NCBI GenBank assembly: GCA_965224205.1
Contig: CBDCYN010000023.1
Location: 434,001-498,000 of the forward strand
Direction of reading: 5' to 3'
Length of the DNA stretch: 64,000 bases
Source: CBDCYN01 sp965224205
Lineage (GTDB): Bacteria; Planctomycetota; Phycisphaerae; Phycisphaerales; Phycisphaeraceae
Shown here: positions 16,716 through 25,074 of the stretch, one piece after another
Numbering within the stretch: position 1 is the stretch's first letter
How the letters are laid out: every line of letters begins with the position of its first letter
Made by a program: the position numbers and the translations under genes
The notes under the pieces: generated by a model
What the model was told of the DNA's origin: nothing
Database searches by the model: none
What the model saw: the letters and a program-made list of their open reading frames with translations, nothing else

Positions 16716-19199
16716 TTACACCGGATCAGCAGTAAAAAACGTATCGTTGTCGATCTCGAGCGTCTGGTTGGTGCCCTTGATCTTGGCTTGACCGGCGACG
16801 TTGATCGTCCCGGATTCCCCTCCCACGGGCGGGTTGAGGGCCACCTCCTGGCCCTTGGCTTGGATCGATTTGACGTCGCCTTCGATCGTGACGCTGCCAT
16901 CGAGACGGCCGAATTTTATAGCGCCCACATCGCCCTTCATCACCGCGTCTTGGCCCCAGTTTCCGGCCACGTTTCCGTGGCCCAGCGCTTGCTTGGCTTT
17001 CGACTCGGCAGCGGGGCCGCGCAGGGTCAACCCAGCTAGAAAGTCACCCGCGACGGCCGGGTCCTTCTTATCACCTGTGACTTTCAACGACCGGATCGAA
17101 TCGGCGGCGATCGACCCGCTGTCCCATTGGATCGCGTCGATGGTTCTCACGTCGCTTTGGATATCCACGTTGGCGTTCTGGGCGCGGGTCAGCTTCAAGC
17201 CGTCGAGGTGACCGTTGACGTTGAGGGTCCAGTTGCTGGCCTGCCCGCCGACATCGATCTTGCCGCTATCGCCGGTCACGTTCCACGCGACCGTGTCGAT
17301 CGCGCCGGCGATCTTGGCCTTGCCCAGGGTCTTTTTGACCTTCGGGTTGGCCGACCCCGTCAGGGTCAGGTCCACATCAAAATCCCCGGTGACGAGATCG
17401 TTCTTCTTGTCGCCCTTGGTCTTGATCGATTGGACCGCGTCGGCGATGACCGCCCCGTTGTCCCACTGGACCACGTCGATGGATTTGATCACCCCGTCCA
17501 CAAAAGCGGATCCTTCCTTGACCACGCCCAGCTTCAGCCCGTCGAGGGTATTGGCCTGACCGTCGGCGGCGACGAGGTTGAGGGTCCAGTTGTCGACGTC
17601 TCCTTTGATCTGCACCTTCCCGGTATGGCCCGCGATCGTCCAGACCCGGCCATCGACGCCGCCGGCGATCGTCGCCTTGCCCAAAGCTTTTTTCAGTTCC
17701 ACCTGCTGGGGGTTGAGGTCCAGGGCCGCGTTGAAGTCGCCGTGAATCGCGGGGTCCTTCTTGTCGCCCTTGATCCGGATCGACCCCACGGACACCGCCG
17801 TGATCTGGCCGTCATCCCACTGCACCGCGTCGACGGATTTGATCCCCCCTTCGAGGTTGAGGTGGGCGTTCTGGATCACCCCCGCCTTGAGCTTGTCCAT
17901 GTCGCCGTCGACCTGGAGCTGCCAGTCTTGGACGCCGCCCTTGACGTCGATCTGGCCTACCGCGCCGGCGACATCCCACTGCAAAGCCGACCCGCCGCCG
18001 CCCAGATCACCGGCGATCTTGACCCGGCCCAGGGTCTTCTTGGCGCCGTCTGATCCATCGAGGTCCAACCCCGCCTGGAAATGGCCCCCCAGGCCGCGCT
18101 TCTTGTTGCCCCGCACGTCGAGCTTGGCGATCGACGGGGCCGTGACCGAGCCCGCGTCGCCGGGGTCGCTTAGCATCTGGCTGACCCGCAAGGACTTGAT
18201 CGCGCTCAGTGAATCGATCTGCACGCCGCTGGCCCGGTCGAGCTCAACGGTGATGGGTTTGGCGTTGACCGCTGGGCCGATCGTGATGACCGAGGCGTCC
18301 ACGTCCCCGAGTTTGAGCTGGGCCAACCCGCCGGAAAAATCCGCATCACCCAGCAGATCAACCGTTTTCCCGTCGAATACCATCACCGGGCTATCGGCGG
18401 TGATACCGCCGATCAGGAACCGGCCGTCCTGCCCCCCCTTGACCTTGACTTTGACCTTCGTTTTCTCGCTGGTGCCGCTGAGGACCACGCCGAACCGGCC
18501 GCTTGCCTCATCGAGCAGCAGCTCCCCGACCCCGTCGCCGTTGAGTTGGAACGTGACGACCTGCCCGAAATCCGGGTCGAGCTCGTCTTCTTGGACGATC
18601 ACGAATTTCGTGCTGCCGCGACGGTTCTCGACCTCCCCGAACGCCCACCGCACGTCGAGGGTCACGATCCGACCCGACTGGTTATGGTTGATCACGTTGT
18701 TGTCTTTCTCGCGGTCGACGCTCTTCGAACCCGGGACGATCTCCACCAGGAGGTTATAAGCCGGGCGTGGCTGATCCGGGTCACCGGTCAACGGGGCCAG
18801 CCCCGGATCAAACGGGACCGTGCCTTGGAAGCGGAACGTCTGCTCCTGTTCCGGGATCAAATCGATCGCGACGTCTTCGAATTGGCCAAGCAAGAAATCG
18901 TCCCCGCTCACGTCGAGGTCCTCGGACGCCACAAGCCGGAAGGTCGCCAGCCCTTGGGAGGACGTATCCCCGATGTTGGAGATGGTGACGGGGATGTCAT
19001 ACTCGTCACCAACGAGCGTGGGCCCCAGCGGGTTGAACTGGTCGGAGAACTGCCCCACCAGGTCCGCCGCGAACAACACGCGGGGCTCAAGGCCTTCAAG
19101 CCCGTGCCACCCTGGCGTTTCCTCAACGCTCATCACCGGCACGGATCTACCCCGGCCACCGGCCTGAACGCGTTGCGCTCGGCTTTTAGTCCACGACAT
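16716..19199 (-). CDS. LEPR-XLL-type planctomycete surface protein with beta repeats
   Basis: The protein is about 827 residues. Near its N-terminus is GLEGLEPRVLFAADL, a variant of the LEPR-XLL motif that marks many large planctomycete extracellular proteins. A CARDB-like beta domain follows (VGDEYDIPVTISNIGDTSSQ). The rest is built of about 115-residue repeats beginning near residues 385, 501, 618 and 731, each with K-x-LG-x-x-x-IAG, W-x(n)-G-x-I-x-GG and QWD-x-G-x-I signatures. They look like a beta-solenoid. The last unit is partial. The start is set by a GGGGAG site before MSWTKSRAQ. Its role is unknown; an adhesin or envelope role is inferred from the family. Confidence 0.85.
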   Translation of the reverse strand: MSWTKSRAQRVQAGGRGRSVPVMSVEETPGWHGLEGLEPRVLFAADLVGQFSDQFNPLGPTLVGDEYDIPVTISNIGDTSSQGLATFRLVASEDLDVSGDDFLLGQFEDVAIDLIPEQEQTFRFQGTVPFDPGLAPLTGDPDQPRPAYNLLVEIVPGSKSVDREKDNNVINHNQSGRIVTLDVRWAFGEVENRRGSTKFVIVQEDELDPDFGQVVTFQLNGDGVGELLLDEASGRFGVVLSGTSEKTKVKVKVKGGQDGRFLIGGITADSPVMVFDGKTVDLLGDADFSGGLAQLKLGDVDASVITIGPAVNAKPITVELDRASGVQIDSLSAIKSLRVSQMLSDPGDAGSVTAPSIAKLDVRGNKKRGLGGHFQAGLDLDGSDGAKKTLGRVKIAGDLGGGGSALQWDVAGAVGQIDVKGGVQDWQLQVDGDMDKLKAGVIQNAHLNLEGGIKSVDAVQWDDGQITAVSVGSIRIKGDKKDPAIHGDFNAALDLNPQQVELKKALGKATIAGGVDGRVWTIAGHTGKVQIKGDVDNWTLNLVAADGQANTLDGLKLGVVKEGSAFVDGVIKSIDVVQWDNGAVIADAVQSIKTKGDKKNDLVTGDFDVDLTLTGSANPKVKKTLGKAKIAGAIDTVAWNVTGDSGKIDVGGQASNWTLNVNGHLDGLKLTRAQNANVDIQSDVRTIDAIQWDSGSIAADSIRSLKVTGDKKDPAVAGDFLAGLTLRGPAAESKAKQALGHGNVAGNWGQDAVMKGDVGAIKFGRLDGSVTIEGDVKSIQAKGQEVALNPPVGGESGTINVAGQAKIKGTNQTLEIDNDTFFTADPV

Positions 19200-19715
19200 C
19201 AAAAGACTCCCCCTGTGGATTTGCAAACACGTGTCGACCCGAGATGAAGCCGCCAATATTCGTTATTATATTTATTCGCATATATACCGGGTTGAAATCG
19301 ACGGGACGGATCGATCACGGAACGCTAAAGCTTAAGATTCTTCCACCGGGCCCATGAACCACAGCATCTGCTCATCGGCGATTCTTCGGCGATCATCATC
19401 GGCTGGGCGTATCCTTCGGTGACAGGTCCTCACCCCCCTCGATCGACGCCCTGACCTGGCCACTTAAACCATGCCCTGAATTACGCAATAATTTAATCAT
19501 GCATAGACCCAAAAACCCGATCGACCGGCCCTGTTTCACAGACCGAGACGTGACCGAGGCCTTACCGCCCCTATCTCTTGTAGTTCGAGATCTTGGCGCT
19601 GCCGGCCTCAGTTGCTATAAATGGAAGCGAATCAAGAGAGAAATGACAATTTCTTCGAGCACGGTCGTCAGTCGTCTTGTTCTAACGCCACCCCCTTCCC
19701 CACCGGAGGACCGCC
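19200..19715. other. Divergent intergenic region between LEPR-XLL gene and cysK
   Basis: About 515 bases with an AT-rich stretch near the LEPR-XLL start (TTATTATATTTATTCGCATA) and a promoter-like pair nearer cysK. A short open frame exists from 19499 to 19741, but it has no recognisable protein features and overlaps the cysK start. Confidence 0.4.
19593..19621 (+). promoter_or_regulatory. Predicted sigma-70-type promoter of cysK
   Basis: TTGGCG and TATAAA are separated by 17 bases. The predicted start site is roughly 90 bases before the cysK ATG. Confidence 0.5.
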
Positions 19716-20684
19716 ATGACCGCTACCGCCACACCGTTTAAAGCACTCCACCGCCAAGCTTACAGCAGCATCATCGACACGACGTACAACACCCCCCTGG
19801 TCAAGCTCAACCGGGTGATCCCCCCCGACCACGCGACGGTGTACGCCAAATGCGAATTCTTCAATCCCCTGTGCAGCGTCAAGGACCGGATCGGGCGGGC
19901 GATGATCGAAGCGGCCGAGGCCGCGGGCACCATCAACGCCGACACCCACATCATCGAACCCACCAGCGGCAACACCGGCATCGCCCTGGCGTTCGTCTGT
20001 GCCGCCAAAGGGTACAAGCTCACCCTCACCATGCCCGAATCCATGAGCCTTGAGCGGCGGGCCCTGCTCCGCGCGATGGGCGCAAACCTCGTCCTCACCC
20101 CAGCCGCCGAGGGCATGAAGGGCGCGATCAGTAAAGCCGCCGAACTGATCGCGACCAGCCAGAACGCGTGGATGCCCCAGCAATTCGAGAACCCCGCCAA
20201 CCCGCAGGTCCACGAAAAGACCACCGGCGTCGAGATCTGGGAAGACACCAGCGGGCAGGTCGATATCCTCGTCGCCGGCGTCGGCACCGGCGGCACCATC
20301 ACCGGCGTGGCCCGGCACATCAAACCCAAGAAGCCCAGCTTCCAAGCCATCGCCGTCGAGCCCGAGGCATCGCCCGTTATCGCCGGCGGTCAGCCCGGCC
20401 CCCACAAAATCCAGGGGATCGGGGCCGGCTTCATCCCCAAAAACCTCGATATGGACATCGTCGACGGGACCGAAGCGGTTTCCAATGATGACGCGTTCGC
20501 CTGGGGCAAACGGTTAGCCAAAGAGGAGGGCCTCTTGTGCGGGATCAGCTCCGGCGCCAACGTCTGCGCCGCCGCCCGCGTCGCCGCCAAGCCGGAGAAC
20601 AAGGACAAGACGATCGTGGTCATCGTCCCCAGCTTCGGCGAGCGTTACCTGTCGACCCCGTTGTTCGAGGGCCTGACCAGCTAA
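19716..20684 (+). CDS. cysK: Cysteine synthase (O-acetylserine sulfhydrylase)
   Basis: This 322-residue PLP enzyme of fold type II has Lys56 in NPLCSVKDR as the PLP Schiff base, TSGNTG (83-88) as the substrate loop, GVGTGGT as the phosphate loop, and a C-terminal SSGAN. It makes L-cysteine from O-acetylserine and sulfide in the cytoplasm. Length and motifs are those of CysK rather than cystathionine beta-synthase, with no CBS domains. GGAGGACC precedes the ATG. No cysE or sulfate genes adjoin. It converges with the membrane-protein gene downstream. Confidence 0.93.
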   Translation: MTATATPFKALHRQAYSSIIDTTYNTPLVKLNRVIPPDHATVYAKCEFFNPLCSVKDRIGRAMIEAAEAAGTINADTHIIEPTSGNTGIALAFVCAAKGYKLTLTMPESMSLERRALLRAMGANLVLTPAAEGMKGAISKAAELIATSQNAWMPQQFENPANPQVHEKTTGVEIWEDTSGQVDILVAGVGTGGTITGVARHIKPKKPSFQAIAVEPEASPVIAGGQPGPHKIQGIGAGFIPKNLDMDIVDGTEAVSNDDAFAWGKRLAKEEGLLCGISSGANVCAAARVAAKPENKDKTIVVIVPSFGERYLSTPLFEGLTS

Positions 20685-20722
20685 AGATTTTTTGAGGTGA
20701 TGATCAATCGGTGACGGGGGGT

Positions 20723-22168
20723 TTACGTTTTGTCTTCACCCCCTTCAGCCGCGTCGGAGGCCGGGTCAGGTTGATCCTCTTGGCTGTCTTGATCCGTTTG
20801 CCCGGCCGACGAAGCGACCGCCTCTGTTTCCGCCCCGCCGGGCTCGACCGCTGACCTCTCGCCCGTCCCAGCGGCCTCCTCCAAGTAAACCTCGTCGAAC
20901 CCGGTGCCGTCGGCGTTGCAGCGCAGCAGCAGATAGATCCAGGTATGGGCACAGAAGTAGTAGCTCACCGCGTACGCCGCCACGAGCCCGATCGTCAGGT
21001 TCCGCCACACGAAGACCAAAACCGCCGCCAGCTGCCCCGGCAGGCTCAGCGGCGAGGACCGGTTCTCATACGTCAGCTGCCCTAGCCGCGGGGCCGGCAG
21101 GATCGCGTCGAACCGGCTGGCACCCGACTCCAGTTCACGCACCACCCCCATCCCCACGAACCGGTGCGTCATCCACAGGGTCACGAACACCACCATCCCC
21201 ACAAACAGATACGTCACCGCCCCGTACAGCAACGCCACCGCGTTATAAAACACCCACCGCCACGGCCGGCTGATCACGTAATTGAACGACCTACTGATCG
21301 CGTCGAAGGGGTCGGGCCCCTCTACCGCCATCGCCGGGTAGAACAGGTGGTGCCCCGTCAGGTATAGAACCAGAAGCAGGGTCATCCCCGCCCCAAACAC
21401 CAACGCGATCACAAACAGCAACCCGCCCAGCGCATCGAGGATAGGCAGATTAAAAAAAACGAACCCGCCACCGATGAGAACAACGCCGATCAAGGCGATG
21501 ACGATCAGCGGCCCGATCAGCGCCATGACGAACCACGCCCAGTTCGACCTCGCGTATTCATACGCCCCGCCCAGGTCCGCAGGGATGTCCCGGCTGGCTT
21601 CCAGGGCCGCCATCCGCGCCAACATCGCCCCGCCCAACGACCATACCCCGATGCCCAACAGGCCGTACATCAACAAGAACCCCCGGTGGGCGTGGAACAG
21701 CCAACCCGGCAGCGTCACCGCCAGCTCATAACAAGCGACCACGACGGTCTGCCGGTCTAACGGCTGGGTCCCCGCCAGCTGATGAACCCCGAAGTTTAAT
21801 CGGGTCGCCGCGATGACCAGCCGCTCGAACACATCGAGCTTCGCCCGCAACGCGGTCTTGAACACCCCTTCAAGCTCCCGCGCCGATCCCCCCCCTTCGC
21901 TCAATCGCTGCTGACCCTCTAACCAATGATCGAACCGCTGTGTCGAGGAGCTGTGGACGTACTGATCATATTCCCCGGGGTACACCCCCGGACCCGAGAC
22001 CAGGTCCAGCAGGTGGCCCCCGCCCCAGATCAGCGTCACCATCATCAACGCCACGAACAGCTTGGCCGGGTGGATCGCCATCCGGAACGACCCCAGCAGG
22101 CGCACGAACGGGAACAACGCGGCCCAATCGATCTCTTCAACCCGTGCCGGGCGGTGAGGCTGGCTCAT
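20723..22168 (-). CDS. Multi-pass membrane protein, function unknown
   Basis: The 481-residue protein has a short cytosolic N-terminus, then about seven hydrophobic segments (KLFVALMMVTLIWGGGHLLD; FVMALIGPLIVIALIGVVLI; LLFVIALVFGAGMTLLLVLY among them), and an acidic, Gln/Glu/Asp-rich C-terminal tail. It resembles conserved planctomycete hypothetical membrane proteins of the same layout, but no enzymatic motif is visible. AAGGAG precedes the chosen ATG; the frame is open 14 codons further. A Rep1 copy lies upstream, in the putative promoter region. Confidence 0.7.
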   Translation of the reverse strand: MSQPHRPARVEEIDWAALFPFVRLLGSFRMAIHPAKLFVALMMVTLIWGGGHLLDLVSGPGVYPGEYDQYVHSSSTQRFDHWLEGQQRLSEGGGSARELEGVFKTALRAKLDVFERLVIAATRLNFGVHQLAGTQPLDRQTVVVACYELAVTLPGWLFHAHRGFLLMYGLLGIGVWSLGGAMLARMAALEASRDIPADLGGAYEYARSNWAWFVMALIGPLIVIALIGVVLIGGGFVFFNLPILDALGGLLFVIALVFGAGMTLLLVLYLTGHHLFYPAMAVEGPDPFDAISRSFNYVISRPWRWVFYNAVALLYGAVTYLFVGMVVFVTLWMTHRFVGMGVVRELESGASRFDAILPAPRLGQLTYENRSSPLSLPGQLAAVLVFVWRNLTIGLVAAYAVSYYFCAHTWIYLLLRCNADGTGFDEVYLEEAAGTGERSAVEPGGAETEAVASSAGQTDQDSQEDQPDPASDAAEGGEDKT

Positions 22169-22273
22169 GAAAACTCCTTCGAGCGGCGTCGGGGTCAGGC
22201 TGGCTGACACTCACCAACCGACGCGGCCAGGCTACAAGCGTATGAAATACCGAAAATCTGAAGACGCATCGGA

Positions 22274-22378
22274 TATACCCATCCCGGATGAAATTGCGGC
22301 ATCACTCGTGTACGCGGCAGGGAAATTCTCGGTGTCCTGCGCGTGCCCGACGCGGTACTTGGATACGCGATGCGTATA
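22274..22378 (+). repeat. Rep1 element, best-preserved copy
   Basis: Starts TATACCCATCCCGGATGAAA and ends CTTGGATACGCGATGCGTATA. The reverse complement of the right end (TATACGCATCGCGTATCCAA) matches the left end at most positions, so the element is an imperfect palindrome with its centre near GGAAATTCTC. It lies between two leftward genes. Confidence 0.9.
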
Positions 22379-22451
22379 TAAGCGTACCGTGTCGAGAAAC
22401 GATCACACGGCGGGCTTGCCCCGCCCTTGCGTCCGTGCTACCACCCCCCGA

Positions 22452-23612
22452 TCACCCGGGATCGGCAACCCACTCTTGCTCGACCAGCCGCTGATGAACC
22501 CGCTGGCGGATCAGCTCGGCGCACCGCTGGTAGGTCTGCGTGTCGGCCCCGAACGGGTCGTCGATATCCGCCCCGGCCCGGTCCAGCAGCAGCGTCCGGT
22601 CCGCTGCCAGGGCAGCCATCGCCACCACGGCTCGGCGGTGTGCCTCGGTCATGCAATAGATCACGTCCGCCTCCTCGATGACCTGCGGCGTCAGCGGCTG
22701 GGAACGGTGTTGGGTTAAGTCCACCCCAACCCGGTTCATCACCTCCACCGCTTCGGCGCTGGCGGGCATCCCCGCCGTGGTCGACGCGCCCGCCGACAAT
22801 ACCCGCACCCCCGCGGCCTCCAGGTCGTCGGGGTCGATCCTTCTCGCCTGGGCTAATGCGTGCTTGGCTAATGCCGCGGCCATCGGGGACCGGCACGTGT
22901 TGCCGCTGCACACGAACACCACCGTCCACCGCATCAGCTTGCGGATCACCCGCTCGTCGTACACCCCCACCCGCTCGACCCCCAGCTTTGGGTACCCGTT
23001 CACCAGGCTCACCCGTACGATCGTCGACGGCTTGGCGTACCGGCTCCTGCCGCCATCGACGACGAGCCGGGCCGCGTCGCCCACGGCCTCAGCGGCCTCG
23101 GCTGCCTCGAAAGGCGGCGGCTGCCCACGGCGGTTGGCGCTGCTGGCGATCACCGGGCCGTCGACCGCAGCCAAGATCGTTTGGGCGATCGGCATGTCCG
23201 GGCAACGCAGCCCCACGGTGCGGTCGTGGTAAAGCCACCCCCGGGCCCGCGGGTCTAGGCCGGCGTCTTCGAGTTTTTGCTCGATGACCTCCTCGGGGAC
23301 GTCCACCACCAGGGTCACCGGCCCGGGTAAGAGCTTCTCCACCACCCGGCGGACCTCGGGGTTCGATAGATCGATGTAACGCCCCGCGTCCGACGGGCGG
23401 GCGAGGTGGATCGTGAACGGCTGATCGGGCGGACGGTCCTTGAAAGAGCGCAAGGCCTCATAGCCCCGCGGGCTCGCGGCCCACGCGGCGATCCCGTAGA
23501 CGGTCTCGGTCGGGAAGACCACCAGGCCCCCGTCGCGGAGGATCGCCGCGGCGTGGCTGGCGATCCCCTGAGCCTGCTCCTGATCGGCGTTATGGGTGCT
23601 CGTGATCCGCAT
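22452..23612 (-). CDS. Fusion of TsaC/YrdC (threonylcarbamoyl-AMP synthase) and low-molecular-weight protein tyrosine phosphatase
   Basis: Two domains share one chain of about 386 residues. Residues 1-225 are YrdC/Sua5-like: PTETVYG (34-40), KDRP (58-61) and SSAN (157-160), which bind threonine, bicarbonate and ATP for the first step of tRNA t6A synthesis. Residues 230-386 are a low-molecular-weight phosphatase with the P-loop CSGNTCRS (Cys235, Arg241) and a C-terminal IDDPFG containing the general acid. TsaC is essential in most bacteria; why a phosphatase is attached is unknown. The start is uncertain among several close Met codons; 23627 is the main alternative. Confidence 0.85.
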   Translation of the reverse strand: MRITSTHNADQEQAQGIASHAAAILRDGGLVVFPTETVYGIAAWAASPRGYEALRSFKDRPPDQPFTIHLARPSDAGRYIDLSNPEVRRVVEKLLPGPVTLVVDVPEEVIEQKLEDAGLDPRARGWLYHDRTVGLRCPDMPIAQTILAAVDGPVIASSANRRGQPPPFEAAEAAEAVGDAARLVVDGGRSRYAKPSTIVRVSLVNGYPKLGVERVGVYDERVIRKLMRWTVVFVCSGNTCRSPMAAALAKHALAQARRIDPDDLEAAGVRVLSAGASTTAGMPASAEAVEVMNRVGVDLTQHRSQPLTPQVIEEADVIYCMTEAHRRAVVAMAALAADRTLLLDRAGADIDDPFGADTQTYQRCAELIRQRVHQRLVEQEWVADPG

Positions 23613-23680
23613 GGACAATGGGAGCATTATAACGACACCTGAACGATCGTTGATCTTGCCCGCACACCGGCATCTGATCT

Positions 23681-23686
23681 TATAAT
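23681..23686 (+). promoter_or_regulatory. -10 box of uvrC, probably leaderless
   Basis: A perfect TATAAT ends 8 bases before the uvrC ATG, with TTGCCC 19 bases upstream of it as a weak -35. Transcription would then begin at or next to the start codon. Confidence 0.45.
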
Positions 23687-23694
23687 CATGGGTC

Positions 23695-25029
23695 ATGCCC
23701 CCCGCGTCCGCGAAACTCAAGGAGCTCCTAGAAAAAGCGCGGGGCCTGCCCAAAACCCCCGGCGTGTATCTGATGAAGGACGACCGCGGCCGGGTGCTTT
23801 ACGTCGGCAAGGCCCTACGCCTGCGCGACCGGGTCAGCAGCTATTTCCAGCCTTCGGCCGAACTGGGTCCCAAGAAGCAGCCGATGCTGGAGATGATCGA
23901 CGATTTCGACGTGATCGATTGCGAAAGCGAGTGGGAGGCGTTGCTGACCGAGAACCGCCTGATCAAGGACATCCACCCCCGGTTCAACGCCGCGATGGTC
24001 GACGACCGCACCTACCCGTACCTCGTGATCACCACGCGCGACGACTTCCCCGGCGTGTACATCACCCGCAAGCCCGGCGACCCCCAATTCCGCGGGGGCA
24101 AGGTCCTGGGCCCGTTCACGAGCGTCTACGCCCTGCGCGAGTCGATCCAGCTCTTGCAACGGGTGTTTAAGTTCCGAACCTGTGAGTTGGAGATCCGCGA
24201 CGGCGATGACAGCCGCCGGTTCTTCCGGCCGTGTCTGCTGTACCCGATCAAACAATGCACCGCGCCGTGCGCCGACAAGATCTCCAAGGAGGACTACGGC
24301 CAGGACATCACCCGGTTTACGAGGTTCCTCGAATCCAAGCGATCCACGATGCTGCGCGAGATGCGTCGCGACATGGAACAGGCTTCCAAGGAGCAGGACT
24401 ACGAGCAAGCCGCGGTGCTGCGCGACCAGATCCGCGCGATTGAGAAGCTCGACGACCGCGGGAAGTGGAACCAGGGCTGGCAACCCGAGACCGAGTCGTT
24501 CTATACCGATCCCCGCAAAGGGCTCGAATCCCTGCGGAAGACGTTGGGCCTCGACCAGCCGATCCGGTGCATCGAGTGCATCGACATCGCCCATCTCCAG
24601 GGCGGCGAGACCGTCGGGTCGAAGGTCTGTTTCATCGACGGCCGGCCGTTCAAAAATGAGTATCGCCGGTACAAGATTCAGACCGCGGCCAACGACGACT
24701 ACGCGGCGATCCGTGAGGTCGTGGGCCGCCGGTACCGCGACGCCGGTCAGGGCCAGGAGCTCTACCCGGACGTGATCGTCATCGACGGTGGGCTGGGGCA
24801 GCTGCACGCGGCCCAGGAGGTGTTTGACCGGCTCAAAACCCAGCCGCCGATGGTGATCGCCTTGGCCAAAAAAGAAGAACTCCTCTACGTCCAGGCCAAG
24901 TCGCAGCCGATCCGCCTGGGCCGCAACAACCCGGGCCTGAAGCTGTGCCAAGCGATCCGCGATGAGGCCCACCGATTCGCCCAGCACTACCACCACATCC
25001 TGCGGCGCAAAAAAGTGGTGGGGCAGTGA
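23695..25029 (+). CDS. uvrC: UvrC-like excinuclease lacking the C-terminal HhH domain
   Basis: The 444-residue protein has an N-terminal GIY-YIG nuclease (PGVYLMKD, YVGKALRLRDRV), a Cys-containing linker, and a UVR helix pair (about 205-240, MEQASKEQDYEQAAVLRDQI). An RNase H-like nuclease follows, with ECIDIAH (about 297), VIDGGLGQL (about 361) and RDEAHRFA (about 425) carrying the catalytic D-H-D. UvrC makes both incisions in nucleotide excision repair. The usual (HhH)2 DNA-binding tail of about 100-150 residues is missing; the chain ends soon after the nuclease with RRKKVVGQ. The next gene is convergent. A divergent promoter region separates it from the TsaC fusion. Confidence 0.88.
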   Translation: MPPASAKLKELLEKARGLPKTPGVYLMKDDRGRVLYVGKALRLRDRVSSYFQPSAELGPKKQPMLEMIDDFDVIDCESEWEALLTENRLIKDIHPRFNAAMVDDRTYPYLVITTRDDFPGVYITRKPGDPQFRGGKVLGPFTSVYALRESIQLLQRVFKFRTCELEIRDGDDSRRFFRPCLLYPIKQCTAPCADKISKEDYGQDITRFTRFLESKRSTMLREMRRDMEQASKEQDYEQAAVLRDQIRAIEKLDDRGKWNQGWQPETESFYTDPRKGLESLRKTLGLDQPIRCIECIDIAHLQGGETVGSKVCFIDGRPFKNEYRRYKIQTAANDDYAAIREVVGRRYRDAGQGQELYPDVIVIDGGLGQLHAAQEVFDRLKTQPPMVIALAKKEELLYVQAKSQPIRLGRNNPGLKLCQAIRDEAHRFAQHYHHILRRKKVVGQ

Positions 25030-25074
25030 ACCCGGTTCCCCAAACGCAACCGGCGATCAACCCCGGCCAGTGAT

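Noticed and set aside
19499..19741. Small gene before cysK
   Set aside because: No protein-like features, overlaps the cysK start and its ribosome binding site, and covers the predicted cysK promoter.
23815..24996. Long leftward open frame across uvrC
   Set aside because: Antisense shadow of a well-conserved UvrC reading frame; no protein-family features.
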